Positions 8,309-16,831 are shown, counted from the first letter of the stretch. The stretch is DNA of 64,000 nucleotides from Alloacidobacterium sp963823845 (GCA_963823845.1 CAWGND010000008.1:1302001-1366000); one strand, 5' to 3'. The notes: generated by a model not told the origin, from the letters alone. Numbers and translations: made by a program.

Positions 8309-9070
8309 ATGCGAGCATCGACACTGTATGCCAGGATCGAGGAAACCATTGCCACTGAAATCGCTCAGGGAGAGTATTGCCCCGGAGATCAATTACCTAC
8401 CGAAGATGAATTGCTTGAGCGATTTCAGGTGAGCCGCATCACCATTCGTCGTGCGATCCAGAATTTGGTTAGTCGAGGCTTGCTCGAGATTCGCCGTGGA
8501 CTTGGAACCTTCGTTTTGTCGCCGCGGATCGAGGCGGAGCTCACAAAGCTAACGGGCTTCGTCGAGGACATGAAATCTGTCGGGCGAAGAGCCTCTGCCC
8601 GTGTGGTAAGTCATGGTGTCATTGCCGCTTCGGCACGCGTTGCACAACGCCTTCAATTGGTGAAAGGAACAAAAGTGATGCAGATCAAGCGGGTGCGGCT
8701 CGCCGATGACATGCCGATCTCTTTTGATGAGACATATCTACCCCTCCCCCTTGGAAAGCAGATCGTGCGCAACGATCTGCGGCTGCATCCGATCTTCACT
8801 CTTCTCGAAGAAGAATATGGAGTCCCTCTGGTCGAAGCAGACTATGAGTTGGAGGCGGTGATCGCAACCAAAGCTGTCGCTGACGCCCTTCAGGTTAGGG
8901 TCGGTTCTCCGATCTTTCAGATCGAGCGAACCTCGCTGACAACCGGCAATCAGCCGGTTGACTATGAGGTACTGTCTTATCGAGGTGATGTCGTCCGCTT
9001 CGTCACGAAGCTTCTTCGTCATCCGGAAAACTCGGCGGGAACTCAGGCGTTGCGCTTCCGCAAGCGATAG
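8309..9070 (+). CDS. GntR-family (HutC/UTRA) transcriptional regulator
   Basis: A 253-residue regulator. Residues 5-72 form the GntR winged helix, with the typical GDQLPTEDELLERFQVSRITIRRAI recognition region and a wing RRGLGTFV. Residues 95-240 form the UTRA effector domain, normally binding a small metabolite. No SD sequence is seen, which fits a leaderless transcript. The 3' end overlaps the convergent doxX gene by 28 bases. A 13-base motif shared with the doxX-chrA intergenic region suggests that it controls those genes as well as itself. Effector unknown. Confidence 0.9.
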   Translation: MRASTLYARIEETIATEIAQGEYCPGDQLPTEDELLERFQVSRITIRRAIQNLVSRGLLEIRRGLGTFVLSPRIEAELTKLTGFVEDMKSVGRRASARVVSHGVIAASARVAQRLQLVKGTKVMQIKRVRLADDMPISFDETYLPLPLGKQIVRNDLRLHPIFTLLEEEYGVPLVEADYELEAVIATKAVADALQVRVGSPIFQIERTSLTTGNQPVDYEVLSYRGDVVRFVTKLLRHPENSAGTQALRFRKR

Positions 9071-9528
9071 CTATCAATGGACCACGGGCCTGGGTTGAGG
9101 AACACGAGAGCCAGGATGCACGCGATATAGAGAAGGTCGCATTCGTATCCTGGAGGTCCGAATTGCGCCCGACCATCCACGATCGCTTTGATTTTGATGG
9201 AGCTGAAGCCATAAGGGAGATGGACCGTAAACATGGCTGTTAGAAGAACCACCATCATCGGAACGCTTGCCCATGCGATAAATGCGCCGAAAAGAAGCGC
9301 TGCTCCTCCCAGCAACTCTACCGAAATCGTGAGGTACGCCGACAGATGCGGGAAGGGGACGTGCAGGGACTGCAGAATCGCTGCGAAGACTTCCGGGCCC
9401 TTGATGATCTTCGCCCAACCGTGTTGCATAAAGCCTCCGCCGGCGATGGCGCGAAGTGGTATCGCGGCGTAACACTGCATGGCTGAAGAAATGCGAGTTG
9501 CTGCGGCAGGTTTGGATTGCGTTGGCAT
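9043..9528 (-). CDS. DoxX family membrane protein
   Basis: A 161-residue protein with four predicted membrane segments and the DoxX signatures: AGGGFMQHGWAKI in the first helix region, and FPHLSAYLTISVELLGGAALLFG. AAGGAGGAATTC stands in front of the ATG at 9528. DoxX-type proteins are inner-membrane components linked to redox and thiol stress in several bacteria, but a specific reaction is not established. It is divergent from chrA across an operator-like region and convergent with the GntR gene, whose end it overlaps. Confidence 0.88.
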   Translation of the reverse strand: MPTQSKPAAATRISSAMQCYAAIPLRAIAGGGFMQHGWAKIIKGPEVFAAILQSLHVPFPHLSAYLTISVELLGGAALLFGAFIAWASVPMMVVLLTAMFTVHLPYGFSSIKIKAIVDGRAQFGPPGYECDLLYIACILALVFLNPGPWSIDSYRLRKRNA

Positions 9529-9570
9529 GAATTCCTCCTTCTGAATCGAACCTTGATCTAAGAAAGCCAG

Positions 9571-9596
9571 ATGTCATTATGATGTTATAATGTCAT
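9571..9596. promoter_or_regulatory. Shared operator and promoter between doxX and chrA
   Basis: A perfect TATAAT (9586-9591) reads towards chrA. It lies inside GTTATAATGTCAT, which matches the GntR promoter motif at 12 of 13 positions. A second ATGTCA (9571-9576) forms a direct repeat. On the other strand CATAAT could serve as the -10 of doxX. No good -35 is seen for either direction, which suits a regulated promoter. Confidence 0.5.
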
Positions 9597-9615
9597 CTGG
9601 AGTTACAGAATTTCC

Positions 9616-10920
9616 ATGCTTGAGAGTCGATCGGGGCCCAGCGCCCATCCCGCCTTACGTGAAGCGCTCGGATTCTGGTGGAAACTGGGCTGGATCAGCT
9701 TCGGAGGCACAGCAGCTCATCTCGCAATCATGCAATCCGAACTGGTTGAGAAGCGGCGCTGGATCGATTCCGACCATTTCTTCCACGCACTGAGTCACTG
9801 CATGCTGTTGCCGGGACCTGAAGCGCAGCAGCTCGCCATCTACATTGGTTGGAAGTTGCACGGAAAAGTAGGTGGGTTCCTGGCTGGTACCTTGTTTGTT
9901 CTTCCCTCGACAGCCATCCTCCTGGGGCTCAGTTTGCTCTATGCCGGATACGGGACTGTCTGGTGGGTAACCCTTCTGTTCCACATGTTGAAGCCGATTG
10001 TCGTCGCTTTGGTTTTGCGCGCACTTTTTCAAATCGGTCGTCGCGCTCTCAGGTCCCGTCTGCAATGGTTTGTAGCAATCGCTTCGTTCCTCGCTCTCAG
10101 CCTCTTGCATATTCCGCTGCCCTGGATTATGGGAATGATTGTTGCCATCGGTGTCATGCTGGGGCTTCTGCAGCGCCTGAGAGGGATCGACCGCTCCGCA
10201 TCTGAAAAGAAGACGGTAGGTCATGCACATGGCGCCGTGCTTTGGCGGATCATGCGCATCGTGGGTGGATGCGCCGCGATCGGAAGCCTTCCGTTGCTTC
10301 TGTTAGGGATCTGCGGACGCGATTTCCCGTTCTGGATGAGACTGTCCGCCTTTTTCACTCAAACAGCCTTTGTGACCATCGGCGGCTCATACACCGTAAT
10401 TCCGTACGTGGCGCAGGTAGCCGTAATGAAATTCTCCTGGCTAAGCCATGCGCAAATGTTGGACGGATTTGCTTTGGCGGAGACAACACCGGGACCACTG
10501 ATTATTGTTGTCGGATTCGTCGGGTTTATGGCTGGATTTCATCATTTTCACGGGTCCATTCTCATGGGAGCGATCGCCTTGCTGGTCACGATCTTCTACA
10601 CTTTCCTGCCGTGTTTCTTGTTTGTTTTCATTGGGGCGCCGTGGATTGCGAAATCCGATGAAAGCCAGTTGGTCCGATCGGTGCTAAAGCTCATCACTGC
10701 CGCGGTTGTTGCTGCCATCCTGCAGCTTACCGTCTTCCTGGTTCGTGGAGTGCTCTTCCCGGCCGTTTCGAGGAGTCCGAACCTCTGGGCCGCGGTCTCG
10801 ATTATCGGTGCGTTTCTCCTGATGCACCTGAACTCTCAACGCATGTCCCACAAGCCCGACCGTCTTTCAGGCGTCAAAAGGAACTGTGCTCAGAAAGCAG
10901 AAATCACTTCATCCAGCTGA
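9616..10920 (+). CDS. ChrA-family chromate transporter
   Basis: A 434-residue member of the long-chain CHR family, an inner-membrane transporter associated with chromate efflux. Two homologous CHR halves are visible: residues 18-180, with WKLGWISFGG and the hallmark LPGPEAQQLAIYIGW; and residues 230-405, with FVTIGGSYTVIPYVAQ and LAETTPGPLIIVVGFVGFMAG. About ten hydrophobic segments. GGAG is 13 bases before the ATG. The neighbours DoxX and GntR suggest an inducible module; the physiological substrate need not be chromate. Confidence 0.9.
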   Translation: MLESRSGPSAHPALREALGFWWKLGWISFGGTAAHLAIMQSELVEKRRWIDSDHFFHALSHCMLLPGPEAQQLAIYIGWKLHGKVGGFLAGTLFVLPSTAILLGLSLLYAGYGTVWWVTLLFHMLKPIVVALVLRALFQIGRRALRSRLQWFVAIASFLALSLLHIPLPWIMGMIVAIGVMLGLLQRLRGIDRSASEKKTVGHAHGAVLWRIMRIVGGCAAIGSLPLLLLGICGRDFPFWMRLSAFFTQTAFVTIGGSYTVIPYVAQVAVMKFSWLSHAQMLDGFALAETTPGPLIIVVGFVGFMAGFHHFHGSILMGAIALLVTIFYTFLPCFLFVFIGAPWIAKSDESQLVRSVLKLITAAVVAAILQLTVFLVRGVLFPAVSRSPNLWAAVSIIGAFLLMHLNSQRMSHKPDRLSGVKRNCAQKAEITSSS

Positions 10921-10936
10921 GCGTCGCGTATTCCGG

Positions 10937-10975
10937 TTCTCGACGAGTGTAAATCGCCAACTCACTCGTCGAGAA
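10937..10975 (+). terminator. Hairpin downstream of chrA
   Basis: A perfect 13-base inverted repeat (10937-10949 with 10963-10975, 13-base loop) begins 16 bases after the chrA stop. No T-run follows, so it may be a weak or factor-dependent terminator or an mRNA-stabilising hairpin. Confidence 0.45.
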
Positions 10976-11030
10976 GGTTTCGATTCATCGAAAGGCGCTT
11001 TCTTGGGATGTGGGAGGATCACAGCCTGTC

Positions 11031-11105
11031 GGAAGTGATGCAGTTGTCCGTATAACGGACTAATCGAACATGTGATGTTCTCGATGCCGGATTCAAACTG
11101 ACCCA
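11031..11105 (+). repeat. 75-bp dispersed repeat, copy 2
   Basis: Matches 1068-1142 with five mismatches. It contains TCCGTATAACGGA and GAACATGTGATGTTC, both perfect inverted repeats, 8 bases apart. In copy 1 each is spoiled by one change. Both copies pass straight into a REP-like unit. Confidence 0.8.
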
Positions 11106-11135
11106 CTACCAAAAGAGGGGTTGAATGGGCCACCC
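11101..11135 (+). repeat. REP-like palindrome, copy 3 (degenerate)
   Basis: Shares CCCACT, AAAAGA and TTGAATGGGCCACCC with the other copies, but the left arm has decayed (ACC in place of CAAGCC). The rest of the 10,921-11,344 gap holds no gene that I can support. Confidence 0.55.
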
Positions 11136-11344
11136 ATGAGAGAGACAGCGTTGTCGAGCAAATCGTTCAGACGCCCGGTTTCCTACTCATCCAATGAGGT
11201 TCTGGCGGGGATATAAGGATTTGTATATAGCTCCACAGGGTCTCAAGGAATCTTAAGCCGATCTCGCTTCCCTTGGCTGCCATTTGGGTGGCAACCTGAT
11301 AACTCGCTATTTCCGCATGACTTTTTTTCCACTCCGCGTTACTC

Positions 11345-12577
11345 TTGCTGTTCAATTTTGACCGCGAGTCACGCGTGAGCACTCTTTCCGTCACTTCCAA
11401 GAAACGTTCTCTTTGGCGGCCCGTATTCCAGATCGAGCTGACGGTGGTGTTCGTCGGGCTGGTGGTTTATGCCATCCTGGCCTCGATCAACCAGCGGGCT
11501 TCACTGTTCGTTATCATGATTGCCAGCCTCACGGTGGGCAACCTTCTCGTTCCTCTCCAATTCGCCTGCCGCCGCCTGTACGTGGCGCGCCCTTTCCCGT
11601 GGAACTGGGTCGCGTTTTTCCCGGTCCAACTCATGTTCGGGGTGATTTGCGCCGTGGCCGCGATTTTCTTCCTGCAGTTGACCAAAGTTGCTCGCGAGTC
11701 GTTCTCGTTTCTCTTAACCAGGATCGGTTATTTCGTCATCGTCGTCGCGGTGGTCACCAACGTTGTCCTGTTCGGTGTGGAAGAATTCCAGCGAAAGCTG
11801 AGAGAACGCAATCAACAGCTGGAGCAGACTGTCGAGAATGGGACCATCGCGCTGCAGCAGCAGGAGGAAGAACTCAAGCGAGCGCGCGAGATTCAGCAAA
11901 TGCTGCTGCCCAGCACGTTGCCGCAGCTTGCCGGAGTTCAGATCGCCGGAGCCTGGCAGCCTGCGCGTGAAGTGGGTGGCGACTACTTCGACGTGATTCA
12001 ACTGAGCAAAGATCGCCTCGGCATTTGCATGGGCGATGTCGCCGGAAAAGGAATCACCGCCGCGTTGCTCATGGCGAATCTCCAGGCATCCTTTCGCGCC
12101 TTCGCCACCACCGAGGCATCGCCTCAGGTGGTCTGTACCAAACTGAACAAGTTCCTTTGTGCAAACATCGCTTCGGGAAAGTTTGTAACTTTCTTCTACG
12201 CGGTGCTCGACGCCGACGCACGCACGCTCACCTACGAGAATGCCGGACACTCACCCGGACTTCTGTTGCGGAGCAACGGCACAACAGAAACTTTGCAAGG
12301 AGGAGGAGCAGTGCTGGGTGCGCTGCCTGATTGGACCTACCAGGACTACACCGCGCAACTTCAACCGGGCGACCAGCTGCTACTCTCAACTGACGGCATC
12401 ACGGAAGCCGAGAACGCCAAACTCGAAGAGTTCGGCGACGAGCGCCTGCTGGAAGCCGCTCGCGCATGCCACGGAAGCGCGCTCGAAGTTCAACGCGCCA
12501 TCATGCAGCAGGTCACGGCCTTCTGCGGTGGGAATTTCCGTGACGACGCAACCTTACTTGTTCTACGAATCACTTGA
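11345..12577 (+). CDS. PP2C/SpoIIE-type serine phosphatase with membrane anchor
   Basis: A 410-residue protein of the RsbU/SpoIIE class, which dephosphorylates regulators in partner-switching stress circuits. Residues 25-145 contain four predicted membrane helices. A short coiled coil (about 150-185) leads into the PPM domain (190-410), with the metal-binding VGGDYFDV and MGDVAGKGITAAL motifs and a terminal RDDATLLVLR. No anti-sigma factor or STAS gene is adjacent, so partners lie elsewhere. Start uncertain: TTG at 11345, with GTG at 11375 as an alternative, neither with a strong ribosome binding site. Confidence 0.87.
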   Translation: MLFNFDRESRVSTLSVTSKKRSLWRPVFQIELTVVFVGLVVYAILASINQRASLFVIMIASLTVGNLLVPLQFACRRLYVARPFPWNWVAFFPVQLMFGVICAVAAIFFLQLTKVARESFSFLLTRIGYFVIVVAVVTNVVLFGVEEFQRKLRERNQQLEQTVENGTIALQQQEEELKRAREIQQMLLPSTLPQLAGVQIAGAWQPAREVGGDYFDVIQLSKDRLGICMGDVAGKGITAALLMANLQASFRAFATTEASPQVVCTKLNKFLCANIASGKFVTFFYAVLDADARTLTYENAGHSPGLLLRSNGTTETLQGGGAVLGALPDWTYQDYTAQLQPGDQLLLSTDGITEAENAKLEEFGDERLLEAARACHGSALEVQRAIMQQVTAFCGGNFRDDATLLVLRIT

Positions 12578-12662
12578 GCGACGCCGGGAAGCCACCCCCC
12601 GATACTCAGCGTCTATCGCGACTGGATGCGTTCCCTATCTTCAAAGAAGATTCGCAGCGCCA

Positions 12663-13340
12663 TCAAAACCAGCCTCCGGACGGCTCGAGGCCATTGAGGC
12701 GCAGATACGTGACGAGATTGCCGTAATGCAAGGCGTCATGATTTGCGACTTGCGTCAAGATGAACATCTTGTTCGTATTGTGGCCCCAGAAGTCCGCCGG
12801 GTCATTGAGGTGCGCATCGGTGAAGCCGGAGTACGCGACATCACAGTACTCGAACGCGCCTCTGAGGTATGTGATGATCTCGGTCTTCGTGCCTTTTTCG
12901 GTAGCTATGACGGGGCGCGCCTCACTCTTGGCGTTTGAACACAAAACGTAGGAGATGTCCGCCACATGATTCAGGATCTCCGCAAACGAGCGAACGTCCT
13001 TCGTTGGCCGGTAGCTGTACTTGGACTCTGGCATCTCGTCCGCCGCCTTCATGATCTTGTCCTGCATATTGCTACGAAAAATAGATATCGTCGTCGTCAG
13101 CGGATTCGGCGCCTTGGTCGGATTGGGCATGTTCGGCGAGATTTGGGCGTTGGCCAAGGTCGCCAAGACGGAAACAGATACCATGCCGACAGGAACCATG
13201 ACGCGAGCAATGGATCGAAACATTGGCGCAAGGACAACGCGCCAAGTCCCAACTCTTGCAGGCCGAGAAGGAATCAGTCTGGTAAGCATCTCGATTGAAT
13301 TACGAATCGCGCAGAAGAGATTTTTCGGGAAGTGTTGCAT
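12663..13340 (-). CDS. Exported DinB-like protein
   Basis: A 225-residue protein. Residues 60-225 carry a DinB four-helix bundle: FAEILNHVADISY holds the first His, and NHDALHYGNLVTYLR holds the final metal ligands. DinB-like proteins bind a divalent metal and many act as thiol-dependent transferases; the function here is open. GGAGG supports the start at 13340. A Met at 13223 would place a clean signal peptide at the very N-terminus (ending ANAQ), so export is likely and the true start might be the internal one. Confidence 0.82.
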   Translation of the reverse strand: MQHFPKNLFCAIRNSIEMLTRLIPSRPARVGTWRVVLAPMFRSIARVMVPVGMVSVSVLATLANAQISPNMPNPTKAPNPLTTTISIFRSNMQDKIMKAADEMPESKYSYRPTKDVRSFAEILNHVADISYVLCSNAKSEARPVIATEKGTKTEIITYLRGAFEYCDVAYSGFTDAHLNDPADFWGHNTNKMFILTQVANHDALHYGNLVTYLRLNGLEPSGGWF

Positions 13341-13651
13341 TCGACGTCCTCCTGCCTAGCAACGTTTGCACGCGAGGTTCCAGATGGCGCGCTGAGCGCT
13401 CCCTCTTTGTAGTCAGCAGGATAACAAGATGACGACGGCTCTGGACTCTATGCCGCACTGTCCATTTTCGATGAACACTGTCCGCCAGCATTCAGGCAGT
13501 GGTCCAGGTGCCCGAGTTCCTAATGAACAGACAAAGTCTGAATGTTCTCTTGCGTCCAAAGTTTATTTGTTGCAACGAATATCATTACCAACCATCTAAA
13601 AGGGGACTTCGTTACGCAACTTCAGGCGAACGAAAGCAGAGGAGACAAGCC

Positions 13652-14017
13652 ATGTTCTACAGCATATTGACCTTGCTGACCCGCAATCTTCACGAGGTCT
13701 TCGGTGAAAACGACCCCGTGCGTCGACGCGCGGCCATCGACGAAATCTACACCGAAGATGTCGTGTTCTACGACCCTAATAAGGGCGTTTACAGTGGCCG
13801 TGACGAGATCGATCGCATCGCGGGCGTGATCAAGGCTACTCATCCTGACTTTCAATATCAGCCCATTGCAGCGCCCGAGGAAGTGGGCAATGGCGGACGT
13901 GTCCAATGGGTATCGGGCCGCCCTGGCGAGGCCCCAGCTTACGCCGGGACTGACTTCATCATTGCCCGGGACGGCCGGATAGCCGCCATCTATCTCTTTT
14001 TCGACAAGCTAGCCTGA
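13652..14017 (+). CDS. NTF2-like (SnoaL) family protein
   Basis: A 121-residue single-domain protein. AGAGGAGA precedes the ATG at 13652; the frame is open upstream but without another credible start. The cone-shaped NTF2 fold is visible as helix RRAAIDEIYTEDVVFYDP, then GVYSGRDEIDRIAGVI, and the sheet ending AYAGTDFIIARDGRIAAIYLFFDKL. Members are isomerases, dehydratases or ligand-binding proteins; no catalytic assignment is possible. Confidence 0.82.
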   Translation: MFYSILTLLTRNLHEVFGENDPVRRRAAIDEIYTEDVVFYDPNKGVYSGRDEIDRIAGVIKATHPDFQYQPIAAPEEVGNGGRVQWVSGRPGEAPAYAGTDFIIARDGRIAAIYLFFDKLA

Positions 14018-14064
14018 ACTGGACTCCGACGCGACATGCGGCCACCGTCGAAGTCAGAAACTAC

Positions 14065-14102
14065 CCCACTCAAGCCAAAAGAAGACTTGAATGGGCCACC
14101 CG
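14065..14102 (+). repeat. REP-like palindrome, copy 4
   Basis: CCCACTCAAGCC, AAAAGAAG, then ACTTGAATGGGCCACCC: the best preserved copy apart from one arm change. It lies just after the NTF2-like gene. Confidence 0.7.
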
Positions 14103-14106
14103 TCAA

Positions 14107-14494
14107 TCGTAGCCACAACTGGAAGAACCCCAATGACATTACTCGCATCCTCTGTATCGAGGAGGTGCTTGTAACGCTCGTTAAAGAATTCAATGGTCAT
14201 GAAGTCACAACGTTTCATCCTCAGGTTGATCTCGTGGGAACGAATACGTAGGCGGATGATATAGATCTATGCACGTGAAGGTGACCTTTGGATTAGTACA
14301 CAAACTTCAGAACCAATCAGCCGCTGTGGGCAGCGCCTGCAAACGAACACAGCCTCGGCGGTAGGCTGCTGATGTGCAGCTAAATGACAAACTACTTACG
14401 CCCGCATGACATCACCAACGATTGTGTCTGCTTAACTGATTCCCAACTGACATAGTTTCCCAGGCGTACTACGAATCAAGAAAGAGAATAATCC
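14107..14494. other. Intergenic region, no gene supported
   Basis: About 390 bases before the YflT-like gene. Composition is lower in GC than the surroundings. No frame has a start site with recognisable motifs, and I see no clear hairpin or promoter beyond scattered AT-rich patches. Confidence 0.5.
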
Positions 14495-15040
14495 ATGCAT
14501 ACCGATCTCACAGAAAAGATAAGACCGAAGACTGCTAGCCTGGTGGTAGCTCTTTTCGCAGGTAGTCAGGCGGCCCACGGCGCCCTCGCTGACCTGAGAG
14601 ATGCCGGGTTTAGCAATGGTCAAATTACTATCGCTTTCTCGGCTGAAGGCAAACAAGCACAGTTGGGAAAGACTGAGACGCATTATCCAGGTCAAGACGC
14701 TGTCTCAGACGAAAGGACCAGCCTCGTCTGGAAGCTGAGGCGGGGCTTTGAGCACGATCTGCATCGCAGCGGAACGGCCCAGATGTCTGGACAGGATAAA
14801 AACCCATCATCTGGCGAACCCCTACAGAATTATTCAGAAATCGATCTGAGAGAAACGCTCCAGTCGATGGGAGTTGCCGAAGATAGGATTTTGCTGCTGA
14901 ATCGCGAAATTAGCGAAAAGGGCGTACTAGTACTGGTCAACGCCGGCAACCGTACAAAGGAAGCCGAATCGATTATGGAACGAAATTCAGGCCAAATTCG
15001 AACGGATACCGCGACGGAGCGCCCACACTCTGCTGGTTAG
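14495..15040 (+). CDS. General-stress (YflT/17M-like) domain protein
   Basis: A 181-residue protein. Residues 10-60 resemble the N-terminus of general stress protein 17M/YflT (SLVVALFAGSQAAHGALADLRDAGF). A later segment (about 110-155: DLRETLQSMGVAEDRILLLNREISEKGVLVLVNAG) fits the second half of that domain, in which the regulator-like fold alternates a helix with a GxxLVxV strand. A charged linker separates them. It has no operon partners. Molecular function unknown; the family is usually induced by stress. Confidence 0.7.
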   Translation: MHTDLTEKIRPKTASLVVALFAGSQAAHGALADLRDAGFSNGQITIAFSAEGKQAQLGKTETHYPGQDAVSDERTSLVWKLRRGFEHDLHRSGTAQMSGQDKNPSSGEPLQNYSEIDLRETLQSMGVAEDRILLLNREISEKGVLVLVNAGNRTKEAESIMERNSGQIRTDTATERPHSAG

Positions 15041-15436
15041 CCTCGACCACTCATAGCTGCCACAGCGGAAGTAACCACACTTTGCCGTAAAACGTTAGGT
15101 TCCTATCGGGACTGCCCGCGCGAGATGACCGCCAGCCGGGGCAAATTCTCCGGGCAGTTTCGATAGGATCGTTTGAAGTGAGCCGGTGCGGTTTGCGGCG
15201 GACGCGGTGATCTATGTACGTCTATGGAATTTCAATTGTAGCTATATGATTACAGAGTATTTGCGTGGAAACAGCGTAGTCGCATGATACGTGCCACTAT
15301 GGTGAGGGTCATGGCCAGCCCAGTATAGCGACCAGCTGGGATTTTGACCAGACGCCGTGACTTCGATCATGGCCCACGCGGCAGCGTCCGCCGCGCAGCG
15401 GCTTAGTTCAAACGGGCTTATCGGCCATGTGAATGA
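15041..15436. other. Intergenic region, no gene supported
   Basis: About 400 bases between convergent genes. One open frame (15357-15542) runs antisense to the next gene and has no family signature. No strong terminator hairpin is visible. Confidence 0.5.
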
Positions 15437-16354
15437 TCACTCGTGGGAGCGCATCAACCATACTTTGGCAGCATGCATCTCGTTTGCACCGCTGATGGAT
15501 GCAGTACCTCGGAGTGCATTGTTTTCGACCTTTAAGTGGTAGAGAAACCTGCTTTGGCCCATATTCATTTCGAACTGCGCGGAATCGGCGGCCACCGAAC
15601 CATTGGTGATCGAATATCGTTCGGTGGAGTCTGGTCCGCCGGTGCCGGTTAGCTTTGCGCCCTCCTGCTGGAGGATGAACAATTGAGGGACATCGGTGCC
15701 TCCGCTTGTTGTTCGAAATGATCCGGTCCATATTCCTGAAAGGTTTGCCGCTATGGCAGCAGGCATCCGGTCCTGCGTATCGGAGGGGTTTGCGCCTACG
15801 AGTGGTTGGCCGCTCGCCGCGAGTGCCGCGTCTGCCGTAGCAAACCGAGCTTCGGTTGGGGCTCTTTCTGCGGAAGCACTTTCGAGAATGTCCGGCCGGA
15901 TACCGCTTGCCGAATCAGGCGAGATGGGCCGATTGAGGTGCTCGATTACGAATTCAATGGGAGACATGGGCTCGTTCCGGCCGGGCGCTCGGTGCAGAAC
16001 CGGGCGATTCAGCACATACGTAAATATGGCGAGTGTAGTGAGTGACAGGACGCTTCCAAGGACGACTGCTCCGCGTTGCAGAGGCTCTTTCTGAAGAACC
16101 CGGAAGAACGGGACTGCGTCGAAATGGTTCGTGAGCGAAGCAGCAGGTGCGACTTCTGCATACGAGTTTCGATACGCTTGCGGGAGCGCCCTGATCATGT
16201 CCTCCAAGAGGTCGAAGCAGAGACGCAGTCTACTGAAGAAGCCTCTCTCCTCGCTGAGCCGGTCGCGAAGTAGGCGTAGTGCCTCTTCTTCGTAGTGTTT
16301 GCGGAAGGCCGAAGGAAATAAGCGAAGCAGGCAGACGTATATCTTTTCAGACAT
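15437..16354 (-). CDS. Membrane protein with permease-prefix-like N-terminus
   Basis: A 305-residue protein I do not recognise as a whole. Residues 1-60 (YVCLLRLFPSAFRKHYEEEA, then a helical RLRLCFDLLEDMIRALP stretch) resemble the prefix found before some ADOP-type permeases, but no permease follows. One membrane segment lies at about 92-113; the rest is presumably periplasmic and ends in a beta-rich domain (LSGIWTGSFRT, LFILQQEGAKLTGTGG) that looks like a small lipocalin-like sheet. Its start overlaps the padR stop by eight bases, so the two are co-translated, and it probably works with PadR and the upstream permeases. Confidence 0.7.
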   Translation of the reverse strand: MSEKIYVCLLRLFPSAFRKHYEEEALRLLRDRLSEERGFFSRLRLCFDLLEDMIRALPQAYRNSYAEVAPAASLTNHFDAVPFFRVLQKEPLQRGAVVLGSVLSLTTLAIFTYVLNRPVLHRAPGRNEPMSPIEFVIEHLNRPISPDSASGIRPDILESASAERAPTEARFATADAALAASGQPLVGANPSDTQDRMPAAIAANLSGIWTGSFRTTSGGTDVPQLFILQQEGAKLTGTGGPDSTERYSITNGSVAADSAQFEMNMGQSRFLYHLKVENNALRGTASISGANEMHAAKVWLMRSHE

Positions 16355-16697
16355 TGTCCCCCCTTAGAATTCTTTTTGCCCGCGCCACGCGGAGCAAGTC
16401 GGCGAGTCTTTCGGCTTCGGACCGCGCCACCTTTCTCCCTGCGATCGTCAAACGGTAATATCGCCGCCGCTCATGAGCAGCAGTCAGTCTGTCGCTCCGG
16501 TCCACTTCCTCGATCAGACCGTCTTCCAGCAGTGCCTGAATCGAACTGTAGAGAGTCCCGGGCCCGAGTTGCATTCGGCCGCTCGTTTGCTGCTGCACCT
16601 GTCGCATGATTCCATAGCCATGAAGATCCTCATCAGCGAGGGAGAGAAGGATATGAAAGGCGGCCGAAGGTAAGGGGTCGAGTTTTCGTTTTGGCAT
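16347..16697 (-). CDS. PadR-family transcriptional regulator
   Basis: A 116-residue regulator with the PadR winged helix (residues 8-85: AAFHILLSLADEDLHGYGIMRQVQQ, then LGPGTLYSSIQALLEDGLIEE) and the wing RRRYYRLTIAGR. A short C-terminal dimer helix follows. PadR proteins repress genes for efflux and envelope-stress functions, and in Acidobacteria they are commonly next to ADOP permeases, as here. A palindrome just upstream is the likely own operator. It heads a two-gene unit with the downstream membrane protein. Confidence 0.9.
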   Translation of the reverse strand: MPKRKLDPLPSAAFHILLSLADEDLHGYGIMRQVQQQTSGRMQLGPGTLYSSIQALLEDGLIEEVDRSDRLTAAHERRRYYRLTIAGRKVARSEAERLADLLRVARAKRILRGDNV

Positions 16698-16702
16698 ATA
16701 TA

Positions 16703-16732
16703 GCTCGATGATTGATATATCGAAGATCGAGC
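16703..16732. promoter_or_regulatory. Palindromic operator upstream of padR
   Basis: Outer arms GCTCGAT (16703-16709) and ATCGAGC (16726-16732) enclose a core with TTGATATATCGAA, itself nearly palindromic. It begins five bases upstream of the padR start codon. PadR sites are often AT-centred palindromes of this kind, so autoregulation is likely. Confidence 0.55.
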
Positions 16733-16831
16733 ATAATCCTCAACAAAGTAGACGTCAAGCGCAGGTTTCTGCACTGATCGGAAATCCGCCAGCCTTCGGC
16801 TACAAAACCGAACTCCGTAAGATTACTCAGA

